A stretch of 64,000 nucleotides of DNA from an uncultured Piscinibacter sp. (GCF_937952055.1 NZ_CALFYO010000019.1:186001-250000), one strand, 5' to 3'. Positions 39,279 through 48,240 are shown, counted from the first letter of the stretch. Notes: generated by a model from the letters alone, not told the origin. Numbers and translations: made by a program.

Positions 39279-40460
39279 TCAGGCCAGCGCCTCGGCGGCG
39301 ACGCCGATCTCTGCGTCGTCGAGGTAGCAGCCGGGATCGGCCGCCCAGGCGTCGCCGGTGACCTGCTGGGCACGCGTGCGCGTGTTGCCGCCGCAGATGT
39401 CGAAGTGGCGGCAGCCTGCGCACCGCCCACCCACCGGCCTTGGCTTCATCTTCAGGCCGCGCATCAGCGCATCGGAGGTGTCCATCCAGATTGCGGAGAA
39501 CGGCCGCTCGCGCACGCTGCCCAGGCTGTGGTGCCACCACATCGTGTCCGGATGGACCACGCCGAGGTTGTCGATGTTGGCCACGTTCACGCCCGACGAA
39601 TTGCCGCCCCAGGCGACCAGCCGCTCGCGCAGCAGCGCTTCCCACCGCGGCATGCGCTCGCGCACCCATTGCAGCAGGTAGGCGCCGTCGGCGTCGTTGT
39701 TGCCGGTGACGAAGTCCTGCTCGCAGCCGCAGCGCGCGGCCTGCCAGGCCGTCTCGTACAGCAGGTCGAGCGCGCATCGCGTGGCGGCGAACTGCGCGTC
39801 GCGCGAACGGTGGATGTTGCCGCGCCCGGCGTAGTTGAGGTGCGAGAAGTAGAACTTGTCGATGCCCTCGTCGTTCATCAGATTCAGCAGCGGCGCGAGG
39901 TCGTGCGCGTTCATCGCGGTCATCGTGTAGCGCATGCCGACCTTCACGCCGCGCGCGTGCAGCATGCGCATCGCCGCGAGGCTGCGCTCGAACGCGCCTT
40001 CCAGTCGGCGGAACTTGTCGTGCGTGGTGCCGATGCCGTCGAGGCTGATGCCCACGTAGTCGAAGCCCTGGGCGGCGATGCGGTCGGCCAGGGCCGCGTC
40101 GATCAGCGTGCCGTTGGTCGACAGGCCGACATAGAAACGCATCGCCTTGGCGCGCGCGGCGATGTCGAAGAGGTCGGGGCGCATCAGCGGCTCGCCGCCG
40201 GAAAGGATCAGCACCGGCACCTTGAAGGCTTTCAGGTCGTCCATCACCGTGAACACCTCGGCGGTGCTCAGCTCGCCGGCGTACTCGTGATCGGCCGAGA
40301 TCGAGTAGCAGTGCTTGCAGGTGAGGTTGCAGCGGCGGATCAGGTTCCAGATCACCACCGGGCCGGGCGGCTGGCCGCTGCCGCGCGTGGCCGGCGCCGG
40401 GTACCGGCCCGAGGCTTCGGCCCGGGCGAGCTCGCGCATGTACTGGGAGACACGGAACAT
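39279..40460 (-). CDS. nirJ: NirJ, radical SAM heme d1 biosynthesis protein
   Basis: 393 residues. The radical SAM motif C44-x3-C48-x2-C51 lies in RRCNLTCKHCYS, with GGEPLMRPDLFDIA as the GGE motif. A C-terminal cysteine set (RCAGCRHFDICGGNTR...DPGC) suggests an auxiliary cluster as in SPASM-like proteins. NirJ removes propionate side chains from didecarboxysiroheme on the way to heme d1. Its gene neighbours are nirH and nirN, three and ten bases away. Confidence 0.95.
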   Translation of the reverse strand: MFRVSQYMRELARAEASGRYPAPATRGSGQPPGPVVIWNLIRRCNLTCKHCYSISADHEYAGELSTAEVFTVMDDLKAFKVPVLILSGGEPLMRPDLFDIAARAKAMRFYVGLSTNGTLIDAALADRIAAQGFDYVGISLDGIGTTHDKFRRLEGAFERSLAAMRMLHARGVKVGMRYTMTAMNAHDLAPLLNLMNDEGIDKFYFSHLNYAGRGNIHRSRDAQFAATRCALDLLYETAWQAARCGCEQDFVTGNNDADGAYLLQWVRERMPRWEALLRERLVAWGGNSSGVNVANIDNLGVVHPDTMWWHHSLGSVRERPFSAIWMDTSDALMRGLKMKPRPVGGRCAGCRHFDICGGNTRTRAQQVTGDAWAADPGCYLDDAEIGVAAEALA

Positions 40461-40463
40461 GGT

Positions 40464-40946
40464 TCAGCCTTCGGAAATGCGCAGGCCGCTCTTCTTGAGA
40501 ATGGCGCTGCTGTAGAGGATGTCGCCGGCACGGCAGGCGTCGCCGAGCAGGCCGCGGATCTGCGCCGCCTGCCGTTCGACCTCCTCGCGTGAGCGGCCGT
40601 GCACCATCGCGAAGAGGTTGTAGGGCCAGATCGGCAGCTCGCGCGGGCGGCGGTAGCAGTGGCTCACGCCCGGCAGCGCGCCGACCTGCTCGCCGAACTC
40701 GTCGACGCGCTCGTCGGCCACGTCCCACACCGTCATGCCGTTGGCGACCCAGCCGAGGCGGTAGTGGTTGGGCACCGCACCGATGCGGCGGATCAGGCCC
40801 TCGGCGAGCATCTGCGCGAGGCGCTCGCGCACCTGCTCGCCGCTGACGCCGAGCATCGCGCCCACCGCCTCGTAGGGCTGCGCCACCAGCGGCAGGCCGG
40901 TCTGCGTGGCGGCGATCAACTCGCGGTCGAACTCAGACAGGGCCAT
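40464..40946 (-). CDS. nirH: NirH, AsnC/Lrp-like siroheme decarboxylase subunit
   Basis: 160 residues from the ATG at 40946. An N-terminal winged helix (SEFDRELIAATQTGLPLV) and a C-terminal ligand-binding fold with MTVWDV, HCYRRPRELPIWPYNLFAMVHG match the NirDLGH family. The histidine-tyrosine-arginine run (HCYRR) is the conserved signature near the active site. The set decarboxylates siroheme to 12,18-didecarboxysiroheme. It is distinguished from NirL by order and neighbours only. Confidence 0.85.
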   Translation of the reverse strand: MALSEFDRELIAATQTGLPLVAQPYEAVGAMLGVSGEQVRERLAQMLAEGLIRRIGAVPNHYRLGWVANGMTVWDVADERVDEFGEQVGALPGVSHCYRRPRELPIWPYNLFAMVHGRSREEVERQAAQIRGLLGDACRAGDILYSSAILKKSGLRISEG

Positions 40947-41439
40947 GGTCGGCCTCCGGTTCGGCCTGCAGGCGCAGGCCGACGAAGTACTCGCGCTCCT
41001 TCGGGAAGGCATGCACCTTCAGCCCGGTGAGCGCCTCGATGCGCTGCAGCGCCGCCCGCGCCGCCTCGCGGGACTCGGCGGCGACGACGAACCACATGTT
41101 CAGCCGGTGCTCGCGCCGGTAGTTGTGCGCCACCTCGGGCAGCGCGTTGACGAGGGTCGTGACGCGCTGGAAGTCGGCCTCCGGCACCTCCAGTGCAGCG
41201 AGCACGAACTGCCCGCCGGCGCGCTCGATCTGGAACAGCGGGCCGAAGCGCGTCAGCGTGCCGCGCGCCAGCAGGCGGCGCAGCCGCTCGATCACTTCGT
41301 CCTCCGACATGCCCAGCTCGTGGCCGACGTCGGCGAAGGGCCGATCGGTCAGCGGCAGCGCGCCGTGCAGCCGGTCGATCAGCCGCAGGTCCAGGCGGTC
41401 GGGCGGAATGACGCCGTTCGGCGCGTCAGGCGAGGACAT
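40933..41439 (-). CDS. nirG: NirG, AsnC/Lrp-like siroheme decarboxylase subunit
   Basis: 168 residues. It has the same architecture as NirH but with HNYRREHRLNMWFVVAAES as the signature, which is the D/G-type variant. FADVGHELGMSEDEVIERLRR is the helix-turn-helix. It overlaps nirH by 14 bases and nirDL by 14 bases, indicating coupled translation of the decarboxylase subunits. Confidence 0.85.
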   Translation of the reverse strand: MSSPDAPNGVIPPDRLDLRLIDRLHGALPLTDRPFADVGHELGMSEDEVIERLRRLLARGTLTRFGPLFQIERAGGQFVLAALEVPEADFQRVTTLVNALPEVAHNYRREHRLNMWFVVAAESREAARAALQRIEALTGLKVHAFPKEREYFVGLRLQAEPEADHGPV

Positions 41440-42415
41440 GCGCGGCCTCGTTCGGTGCGGCGCGGAAGTAGCTCGCGCCCTGCTGCTTGAAGCGGCGGCG
41501 GCTGAACAGCGTCTGGCGGGGCGTCGACGCGAGGCCGGCGGCGTGCGTGGCGGCGTCGATCAGCGCGCGCACCGCCTCGCGCTCTCGGCCATGCACCATG
41601 CAGTAGAGGTTGTAGGGCCAGCCTTCGGCGCGGGCGCGGCGATAGCACAGCGTCACGCCGTGCTGCCTCGCCAGCGCGGCGCCGCAATCATCGACGGCGT
41701 CGTCGGGCACGTCGAACACCGTCATCGCGTTCTGGTCGAAGCCGAGCTCGTGGTGGCGCACCACCACGCCGAAGCGGCGCAGCGTGCCCTGGTCCAGCCA
41801 GCGTGCGATCGTGCGCAGCACCTGCCCCTCGTCCTCGCCGAGGCACGCGGCCCATTCGGCGTAGGGGCGTTCGACGAGCGGCACGCCCTGCTCCACCAGC
41901 GCAGCCAGCGGCCGCTCGGCGCCGTCGACGCGTGGCACCTCGCGCTCGGCCGGCGGGACCTGCGCGCGCGCCGCGGCGCCGTGCAGGTCGAAGCCGAGGT
42001 CGATGCGGTAGACGCGCTGCATCGGCAGGCGCAGCACGGCCAGTCCGGTGTCGGCCTGCAGCGCGTCGAGCCGCGCGTGCAGCGTGGCGGCATCGGGCCC
42101 GGTGATGACGAACCAGAGGTTGAAGCGGTGCTCGCGCTCGTAGTTGTGGTTCACGCCGGGCAGCGCGTCGACGCGTGCCGCCACCTCACCGAGCCGTTGC
42201 GGCGGCACGGCGAAGGCGCACAGCAGCGCGGCACCGCCGGCCCCGGCGGCCCACACGGCGCCGATGCGGCTGAGCGAGCCGTCGGCCTGCGCAGCGCGGA
42301 AGGCCGCGATCACCTGCGCCTCGCCGGTGCCCAGCGCCGCTGCGATCTGCGCGAACGGCGCGGTGACGAGCGGAAAACCATGCTGCCAGCGGTTGAGCAG
42401 GGCGACGGTGTCCAT
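41426..42415 (-). CDS. nirDL: NirD-NirL fusion, siroheme decarboxylase
   Basis: 329 residues from the ATG at 42415, two NirDLGH modules in one chain. Residues 1-160 contain HNYEREHRFNLWFVITGPD (NirD-like); residues 170-329 contain the second helix-turn-helix and CYRRARAEGWPYNLYCMVHG (NirL-like). A fused nirDL is known from some denitrifiers, while Pseudomonas has separate genes. With nirG and nirH this gives the complete four-module set. Confidence 0.9.
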   Translation of the reverse strand: MDTVALLNRWQHGFPLVTAPFAQIAAALGTGEAQVIAAFRAAQADGSLSRIGAVWAAGAGGAALLCAFAVPPQRLGEVAARVDALPGVNHNYEREHRFNLWFVITGPDAATLHARLDALQADTGLAVLRLPMQRVYRIDLGFDLHGAAARAQVPPAEREVPRVDGAERPLAALVEQGVPLVERPYAEWAACLGEDEGQVLRTIARWLDQGTLRRFGVVVRHHELGFDQNAMTVFDVPDDAVDDCGAALARQHGVTLCYRRARAEGWPYNLYCMVHGREREAVRALIDAATHAAGLASTPRQTLFSRRRFKQQGASYFRAAPNEAAHVLA

Positions 42416-42417
42416 GC

Positions 42418-43590
42418 TCAGAAGCCCACGCGCGCCGCGCGGCTGGTGAAGAACACGCCGCTGGGTGCATCGAGCGGCAGCGTGGCGAGGGTGGCGAAGG
42501 TCTGCGTGTCGAACACCGAAACGCGGTTGGCGTCGCGCGAACTGATCCACACCGCTTCGCCGCGCGGCGTGAACTCCATGTGCAGCACTGCCTTGCCCGG
42601 CTCGAGCGTTCTCACCACCCGGCGCGTGCTCGTGTCGATGACCTGCACGCGGTCGTAGTCGGGCACCGCGAAGTTCACCCAGACCTGGCGGCCGTCGGGT
42701 CGCGCGATGGCGAACACCGGCTGGCCGGCGACGGGGATGCGCGCCACCTCGGCCCAGCTCTCGGTGTCGACCACCAGCACCTCGTGGCGGCCGATCGCCG
42801 GCAGGTAGGCGTGGCGCCCGGCCACCGCCCAGCCACGCAGATGCGGCATCTTGAACACCGGCAGGGCGGCCTCACCCCTTCCGTAGCCGGCGAGGATGCG
42901 CCGCACCTTCGGTTCGGCCGCCCACAGGTCGATCAGCGCGAGGCCGTCCTCGCCGAACAGCCCGGCGATGTAGTGGCGGCCGTCGGGCGTGACCAGCGCG
43001 TCGTAGGGCTGGCGGCCGACGTTCTCGAACCTGGTGAGTCTGGGTTTCGCGGCGTCCGACAGGTCGGCGATCCAGATCTGGTCGGCGTCGAACAGCGAGA
43101 ACACGAATCGCCTGCCGGGCAGGTCGGCCAGGCCGACCACGCGCGAGCGCTGCCCGGGCGCGTACTCGGCGGGGATGTCGGCGACGAGCGCGAGCGTCTT
43201 CGCGTCGAACACCTTCACGCCGCCGGGCTGGTAGTTCTGCGCGGCGACCAGCGTGCCGTCCTGCGACACCGCGCCGCCGATCGAATTGCCCGCCTGCACG
43301 ATGCGCTGTTCGATGCGTCGCGTGACCAGGTTGACCCGCGTGAGCGCGCCGTCGCGGCCGAACACGAAGGCGCTGCCGCCGTCGCGCGAGAACACCACCG
43401 AGGCGTGCGACAGGTCGCCCAGGCCCGTCACCTCGGCCAGCGTGCGGCGTTCGCTGGTGTCGACGATGGCCACGGTACCGCGCGCGCGCTCGATGACGAC
43501 GCCCAGGTCGCCGGTGCCCTTGGTGGGCACGGGCGTGGTGGAGCAGCCGGCCAGCAGCGCGGCGAGGAGAAGCGACAACGCACGTCTCAT
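42418..43590 (-). CDS. nirF: NirF, periplasmic lipoprotein for heme d1 synthesis
   Basis: 390 residues with a lipoprotein signal ending LLAGC at about residue 16. The remainder is a propeller with strands such as VVIERARGTVAIVDT, SRDGGSAFVFGRDGAL and HMEFTPRGEAVWISSRDAN, homologous to the d1 domain of NirS. NirF is needed for a late, periplasmic step of heme d1 formation. The end is two bases from nirDL and the start overlaps nirC. Confidence 0.93.
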   Translation of the reverse strand: MRRALSLLLAALLAGCSTTPVPTKGTGDLGVVIERARGTVAIVDTSERRTLAEVTGLGDLSHASVVFSRDGGSAFVFGRDGALTRVNLVTRRIEQRIVQAGNSIGGAVSQDGTLVAAQNYQPGGVKVFDAKTLALVADIPAEYAPGQRSRVVGLADLPGRRFVFSLFDADQIWIADLSDAAKPRLTRFENVGRQPYDALVTPDGRHYIAGLFGEDGLALIDLWAAEPKVRRILAGYGRGEAALPVFKMPHLRGWAVAGRHAYLPAIGRHEVLVVDTESWAEVARIPVAGQPVFAIARPDGRQVWVNFAVPDYDRVQVIDTSTRRVVRTLEPGKAVLHMEFTPRGEAVWISSRDANRVSVFDTQTFATLATLPLDAPSGVFFTSRAARVGF

Positions 43591-43925
43591 CGGGACTCCT
43601 CGGGGAAGCCGCTCAACAGGCGTTCCGCGATCCAGCGCGATTCGCCGGGGCGCAGCATCGAGCGCCAGGGCGGCATGGGCGTGCCGGGGCGACCGTGCTC
43701 GATGACCGCCTGCAGCGAATCGACGGGCTTGTCGGCCAGCGCGGCGCGCGTGAGCGCCGGACCGAGCCCGCCCGCCAGCGTCATGCCGTGGCAGGAGCCG
43801 CAGTCCTGGCGCACCATGCGCACCAGTTCGCGCTGACGCGCGCTGTCGGGGGCCGCATCGGGTGCAGCGAAGACAGGCAGGGCGGCGGCCGCTGCCAGGG
43901 CGTACAACAACCGCCGCGCGTTCAT
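43587..43925 (-). CDS. nirC: NirC, small periplasmic cytochrome c
   Basis: 112 residues from the ATG at 43925, with signal peptide ending near FAAPD. One heme c site CGSCHG and an axial methionine in GTPMPPW. NirC is an electron carrier for NirS and/or heme d1 maturation. Placement between nirM and nirF is standard. Confidence 0.9.
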   Translation of the reverse strand: MNARRLLYALAAAAALPVFAAPDAAPDSARQRELVRMVRQDCGSCHGMTLAGGLGPALTRAALADKPVDSLQAVIEHGRPGTPMPPWRSMLRPGESRWIAERLLSGFPEESR

Positions 43926-43927
43926 GA

Positions 43928-44239
43928 TCAGGACTTCAGGATGAATTCCACCGCCTCCTTGAGGTCGGCGTCGTTGATCTTCTCGGGCGGGTTCGGCGCC
44001 ATCGGGATCGGGCCGAAGCTGCCCTTGCCGCCGGCGCGCACCTTCTGCATCAGCGTCGGCACCACGTCCTGGCCCTTGTACCTGGCGGCGATCTCCTTGA
44101 AGGAGGGGCCGACCATCTTCTTTTCCTTCGCATGGCAGGCCAGGCAACCGGCCCTCTCCATCGCGGCTTCCGGCGCGGCCCAGGCGCCCGGCGCTGCCAA
44201 GGCGATCCAGAGCGCCGCAAACAACACAGTCTTCTTCAT
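43928..44239 (-). CDS. nirM: Cytochrome c551/c552, electron donor to nitrite reductase
   Basis: 103 residues from MKKTVLF, with signal peptide ending AWA. The heme c site is CLACHAKEKK, followed by VGPSFKEIAARYKG and the axial methionine in PIPMAPNP, the c551 pattern. It passes electrons to NirS in the periplasm. An in-frame GTG four codons upstream is less likely. Between it and nirS is a strong GC-rich hairpin element. Confidence 0.92.
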   Translation of the reverse strand: MKKTVLFAALWIALAAPGAWAAPEAAMERAGCLACHAKEKKMVGPSFKEIAARYKGQDVVPTLMQKVRAGGKGSFGPIPMAPNPPEKINDADLKEAVEFILKS

Positions 44240-44266
44240 TCGGGTCTCCACTGGTTTGCTCCAGCG

Positions 44267-44305
44267 GCGCCCCCCGGAGGGGGCGCCAGGCCGCTTCGCG
44301 GGCGG
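44267..44305 (-). repeat. GC-rich palindromic element between nirS and nirM, copy 2
   Basis: GGCGCCCC/GGGGCGCC stem (near 44267-44287) with a short loop, followed by a GGCCGCTTCGCGGGC hairpin. It resembles the element at 1103-1146. Lying directly after the nirS stop, it could protect the nirS 3' end or lower expression of downstream genes. Positions may be off by one base. Confidence 0.55.
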
Positions 44306-44308
44306 GCG

Positions 44309-46039
44309 TCAATAGACGTCGTGCTGCGTGTTGTGCACGTTGAAGTGGCCGGTCGGCGTGATCAGCTTCGGATCCTTGATCACCGTCTTCAGCTTCAGCG
44401 TCTTGTCGTCGACGACGACCAGCGCGCTCTGCTTGTCCTTGGCCGACCACACCGAGAACCACACCTCGTCGCCCGCCTTGTTGAACTCGGGCTGCACGAC
44501 GCGCTTGGCGCCGTCGTCCGTCAGACCGGCCCACTCGGCGATGGGCAGGACGGTAAAGCCCTTCTCCAGATCGCGGATGTCGTACACCGCCACCGACTGC
44601 GAGATCTTCGGGTCGGGGTTCAACGGCGTGTCGACGTACAGGTGCGTCGACTTCGGGTGACTCTTCAGGAACAGCGAGCCGCCGCCCTGGCCCTTCAGCG
44701 TCTGCACCACCTTGAAGGCATGCTGCTTGTGCTTCTTCGGGTCGGTGCCGATCAGCGAGATCGTCTCGTCGCCGAGGTGGCCGGTGCTCCACACCGGGCC
44801 GTACTTCGGGTGCACGAAGTTCGCGCCGCGGCCCGGGTGCGGGATCTTGCCCACGTCGATCAGCCTCTCGAGCTTGCCTTCTTTCATGTCGACCGCGGCG
44901 ATCTTGTTGCTCTGGTTCGCCGCCACCATGAAGTAGCGCTTGGTCGAGTCGAAGCCGCCGTCGTGCAGGAAGCGCGCCGTCTCGATCTCGGTGACCTTCA
45001 ACGCCTTCAGGTTGGAGTAGTCCACCAGCAGCGTCTTGCCGGTCTCCTTGACGTTGACGACGAACTCCGGCCGGTAGTGCGAGGAGAGGATGGAGGCCAC
45101 GCGAGGCTCGGGGTGGTACTCCTGCTTGTCGACGGTGTTGCCGCGCGTGGAGACGATCTTCAGCGGCTCCAGCGTGTCGCCGTTCATGATCGTGTACTGA
45201 GGCGGCCAGTAGCTGCCGGCGATGGCGAACTTGTCCTCGTAACCCTTGTACTTGCTGGTGTCCACCGAGCGGGCCTCGAGGCCAACGCGGATCTCGGCCA
45301 CGTTGTCGGGCTTGGGCATCCACAGGTCGATCATGTTGATCTTGGCGTCGCGGCCGATCACGAACAGGTAGCGGCCCGAGGCCGACAGCCGCGAGATGTG
45401 CACCGCGTAGCCCGTCTTGACGATGTTGATGATCTTCTTCGTGTCGCCGTCGATCAGCGCCACCTCGCCGGTGTCGCGCAGCGTGGTCGAGAAGATGTTC
45501 TGGATGTTGTAGTCGTTCATCTTCTTCGTCGGCCGCTTCTCGGGCGGCACGATGACCTTCCAGGTCTGCTTCATCTGCTCCAGGCCGAACTCCGGCGGCA
45601 CCGGCGGGTCGTGCTGGATGTAGCGGGCCATCACGTCGACTTCCTTCTCGGTCATCTCGCCGCTGGTCTGCCAGTTCGGCATGCCGGCCGGCGAGCCGTA
45701 GGCGATGAAGACCTTCAGGTAGTCGGTGCCCTTGCCGACGGTGAGGTCGGGCGTCAGCGGCTTGCCGGTGGCGCCCTTGCGAAGCACGCCGTGACAACCG
45801 GCGCAGCGTTCGAAGTAGATCTTGCGCGCAGTGTCGAACTCCGCCTGCGTCATCGGCGGCGCCTTCGGGTTGGTCGCCTGGTACATCGGCTCGTCGGCCA
45901 TCGGCGAGGCGCCGGCCTGGTACTTCAGTTCCGGCTCGGTGACGCCTTTCTTGTCCTGCGCCGAGGCGCCGAACGACGACATCGCGATCAGCAGCGCGGC
46001 CGTCAGCGTGAGCGGCGACGCGGGATAGAGGCTTCTCAT
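44309..46039 (-). CDS. nirS: Cytochrome cd1 nitrite reductase NirS
   Basis: 576 residues with a signal peptide ending in FGASA. An N-terminal cytochrome c domain has C79-x2-C82-H83 (ERCAGCHG). The d1 propeller shows FLHDGGFDSTKRYFMVAAN, HPGRGANFVHPKYGPVWSTG and the C-terminus TGHFNVHNTQHDVY, all near-identical in type to known NirS. It reduces nitrite to nitric oxide in the periplasm. First gene of the nir operon, under a Dnr-type box at 46111. Confidence 0.98.
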   Translation of the reverse strand: MRSLYPASPLTLTAALLIAMSSFGASAQDKKGVTEPELKYQAGASPMADEPMYQATNPKAPPMTQAEFDTARKIYFERCAGCHGVLRKGATGKPLTPDLTVGKGTDYLKVFIAYGSPAGMPNWQTSGEMTEKEVDVMARYIQHDPPVPPEFGLEQMKQTWKVIVPPEKRPTKKMNDYNIQNIFSTTLRDTGEVALIDGDTKKIINIVKTGYAVHISRLSASGRYLFVIGRDAKINMIDLWMPKPDNVAEIRVGLEARSVDTSKYKGYEDKFAIAGSYWPPQYTIMNGDTLEPLKIVSTRGNTVDKQEYHPEPRVASILSSHYRPEFVVNVKETGKTLLVDYSNLKALKVTEIETARFLHDGGFDSTKRYFMVAANQSNKIAAVDMKEGKLERLIDVGKIPHPGRGANFVHPKYGPVWSTGHLGDETISLIGTDPKKHKQHAFKVVQTLKGQGGGSLFLKSHPKSTHLYVDTPLNPDPKISQSVAVYDIRDLEKGFTVLPIAEWAGLTDDGAKRVVQPEFNKAGDEVWFSVWSAKDKQSALVVVDDKTLKLKTVIKDPKLITPTGHFNVHNTQHDVY

Positions 46040-46082
46040 GGTGCTCTCCTGGGGTTGACGGGTGCGGTCTCTCTAGGGCGGC

Positions 46083-46124
46083 ATCGTCGTGCGCGGGGCG
46101 ATGCGCGTCCTTGAACCAGTTCAA
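46083..46124 (-). promoter_or_regulatory. Dnr-type box and -10 of the nirS promoter
   Basis: TTGAACCAGTTCAA at 46111-46124 (identical to those at 3761 and 58989 when strand is allowed for). For a class II site on the minus strand, the -10 falls at 46088-46083, where GACGAT (three of six) occurs. The leader to the nirS ATG at 46039 is about 37 bases. Confidence 0.7.
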
Positions 46125-46191
46125 GGTCCTTCGTGCACCCGGCACGCGCCGTGGCGGGCGCGCTGCGCCGGGCCGGGAGAGTCGCCCGAGT

Positions 46192-46232
46192 TTGCCCAGC
46201 CTCAAGGTCAGGCGTGGGGATGTGCCTACAGT
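46192..46232 (+). promoter_or_regulatory. Degenerate FNR/Dnr box and -10 of the ubiUVT promoter
   Basis: TTGCCCAGCCTCAA (46192-46205) keeps TTG-N7-TCAA. TACAGT (46227-46232) is a four-of-six -10 whose predicted start puts the box centre at -41.5. The nirS box lies 80 bases further upstream and could act in both directions. ubiU starts at 46263. Confidence 0.5.
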
Positions 46233-46262
46233 GCCGCCGACCCGTGACCCTGGAGAGAGCCG

Positions 46263-47279
46263 ATGAAGGATGTGCAGGCGCTGCCCGAACTGGTGTGCCC
46301 GGCCGGCACGCTGCGCGCGCTGCAGGCGGCCGTCGAGGCCGGCGCGGATGCGGTCTACCTCGGACTGAAGGACGCCACCAACGCACGCAACTTCGCCGGG
46401 CTGAACTTCGACGACGCACAGGTGCGCGACGGCGTGGCCCATGCCCATGCGCACGGCGCGAAGGTGCTGATGGCGCTGAACACCTTCGCCGATGCGCGCG
46501 ATGGCGGCCCCTGGCGGCGCGCGGTCGACAAGGCCGTCGAACTGGGTGCCGATGCACTGATCGTGGCCGACACCGCGGTGATGGCCTACTGCCGCGATTG
46601 CCATCCCGCGCTGCGCCTGCACCTGTCGGTGCAGGCCTCGGCCACCAGCCATGCGGCGATCGAGTTCTACCGGCGCCGCTACGGCGTGCAGCGCGCCGTG
46701 CTGCCGCGCGTGCTGACGCTGCAGCAGGTCGGCAACGTAGTCCGCAACACCGACGTCGACATCGAGGTGTTCGGCTTCGGCAGCCTGTGCGTGATGGTCG
46801 AGGGCCGCTGCGCGCTGTCCTCCTACGCCACCGGCCAGTCGCCGAACAACGCCGGCGTGTGCTCCCCGCCCTCGGCGGTGCGCTGGCAGGACGGCGCCGA
46901 CGGCGTGCGCGCGCGACTGAATGGCGTGCTGATCGACTGTTACGCGGACGACGAGCCGCGCGGCTACCCGACGCTGTGCAAGGGCCGATTCCACGTGGAG
47001 GGCGAGCGCGAGTACGCGCTCGAGGAGCCGACCAGCCTGAACACGCTGGCCATCCTGCCCGAGCTGATCGCGCTGGGCGTGAAGGCGATCAAGATCGAGG
47101 GCCGCCAGCGCAGCGCCGCCTACGTCGGGCAGGTCACGCGCGTGTGGCGCGCGGCGATCGACCATGCCGGCGCGGCGCGGGCGCGCTACAGCGTGCAGCC
47201 GGAGTGGTCGGCCGCACTGGCACGCCATGCCGAGGGCCAGCAGCACACGCTGGGTGCCTACAACCGGCCGTGGCGTTGA
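46263..47279 (+). CDS. ubiU: UbiU, U32-family subunit of oxygen-independent ubiquinone hydroxylase
   Basis: 338 residues. The U32 signature is clear (ELVCPAGTLRALQAAVEAGADAVYLG, split here by position 9-34). Four cysteines, C176, C183, C200 and C239, keep exactly the spacing of the E. coli UbiU [4Fe-4S] ligands (C169, C176, C193, C232). UbiU and UbiV hydroxylate the quinone ring without O2, using prephenate as oxygen donor. It diverges from nirS and is followed by ubiV after 10 bases. Confidence 0.93.
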   Translation: MKDVQALPELVCPAGTLRALQAAVEAGADAVYLGLKDATNARNFAGLNFDDAQVRDGVAHAHAHGAKVLMALNTFADARDGGPWRRAVDKAVELGADALIVADTAVMAYCRDCHPALRLHLSVQASATSHAAIEFYRRRYGVQRAVLPRVLTLQQVGNVVRNTDVDIEVFGFGSLCVMVEGRCALSSYATGQSPNNAGVCSPPSAVRWQDGADGVRARLNGVLIDCYADDEPRGYPTLCKGRFHVEGEREYALEEPTSLNTLAILPELIALGVKAIKIEGRQRSAAYVGQVTRVWRAAIDHAGAARARYSVQPEWSAALARHAEGQQHTLGAYNRPWR

Positions 47280-47289
47280 GGACCGACGC

Positions 47290-48240
47290 ATGAAGGATTC
47301 GATGCATCTCCCCCACGCCTCGCGTCTGGCCCTGACCGTCGGGCCGGTGCTCTACCACTGGCCGCGCGACACGCTGATGCAGTTCTATGCCGACGTGGCC
47401 GAGAGCGCGGCCGACACCGTGGTGCTCGGCGAGGCGGTCTGTGCGCGGCGGCGCGAACTGCGCCTGGAAGACTGGCTCGCGCTCGGCCGCGCCCTGGCCG
47501 GTGCCGGCAAGGAGGTGGTGCTGGCCGCGCAGGCGCTGATCGAGACCGAGGCCGACCTGCGCCTGATCGAGCGCCAGGCCGAGCAACAGGAGTTCGCCGT
47601 CGAGGCCGGGGACGCCTCGGCGCTGCAACTGCTCGCCGGCCGCGTGCCGCTGGTGCTCGGTCCGCATCTGAACATCTACAGCCGCGAGGCGCTGGTCGAG
47701 CACGCCGGCCTCGGCGCGAGCCGCTGGGTGGCGCCGGTCGAGCTTTCGCTCGATGCGCTCGGCCTGGTGAACCCGCCGCAAGACCCGGTGCGCACTCCGC
47801 AGGGCGAGGAGATCGCCACGGAGGCGTGGGTGTTCGGGCGCCTGCCGCTGGCCTTCTCGGCACGCTGCTTCACCGCCCGCCACCATCGTGTGGCCAAGGA
47901 CGATTGCGGCTTCCGCTGCATGGCCGACCCCGACGGGCTGCTGCTGTCCTCCACCGAGGGCCAGCCCTTCCTCGTGCTCAACGGCACGCAGACGCAGTCG
48001 GCCAGCGTGCAGAACCTGCTCGGTGACGGCGCCGCCTTGCGCGCGGCGGGCGTGACGCGACTGCGCCTGTCGCCCTGCGCGCAGGGCTTCAAGCAGGTGC
48101 TGAGCGACTTCGACGCGGTGATGAACGCCGGCGCGCCGAGCAACGGCCGCGCCGCCGCCTGGGCCGGACTCGGCGTGCCCGGGCCCTTCAGCAACGGCTA
48201 TGCGCGGCGATTGCCGGGCATGGCGTGGAGCGACACATGA
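47290..48240 (+). CDS. ubiV: UbiV, U32-family subunit of oxygen-independent ubiquinone hydroxylase
   Basis: 316 residues from the ATG at 47290 (MKDSMHL; the internal Met is also possible). C51, C193, C206 and C210 match E. coli UbiV ligands C39, C180, C193 and C197 with near-constant offset, in ARCFTARHHR and DDCGFRC. It forms a heterodimer with UbiU. ATGA overlap with ubiT. Confidence 0.93.
   Translation: MKDSMHLPHASRLALTVGPVLYHWPRDTLMQFYADVAESAADTVVLGEAVCARRRELRLEDWLALGRALAGAGKEVVLAAQALIETEADLRLIERQAEQQEFAVEAGDASALQLLAGRVPLVLGPHLNIYSREALVEHAGLGASRWVAPVELSLDALGLVNPPQDPVRTPQGEEIATEAWVFGRLPLAFSARCFTARHHRVAKDDCGFRCMADPDGLLLSSTEGQPFLVLNGTQTQSASVQNLLGDGAALRAAGVTRLRLSPCAQGFKQVLSDFDAVMNAGAPSNGRAAAWAGLGVPGPFSNGYARRLPGMAWSDT

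Noticed and set aside
43587..47291. Long minus-strand frame spanning nirC to beyond nirS
   Set aside because: Only its last 113 codons (nirC) are real; the rest is another frame of nirS, nirM and ubiU.
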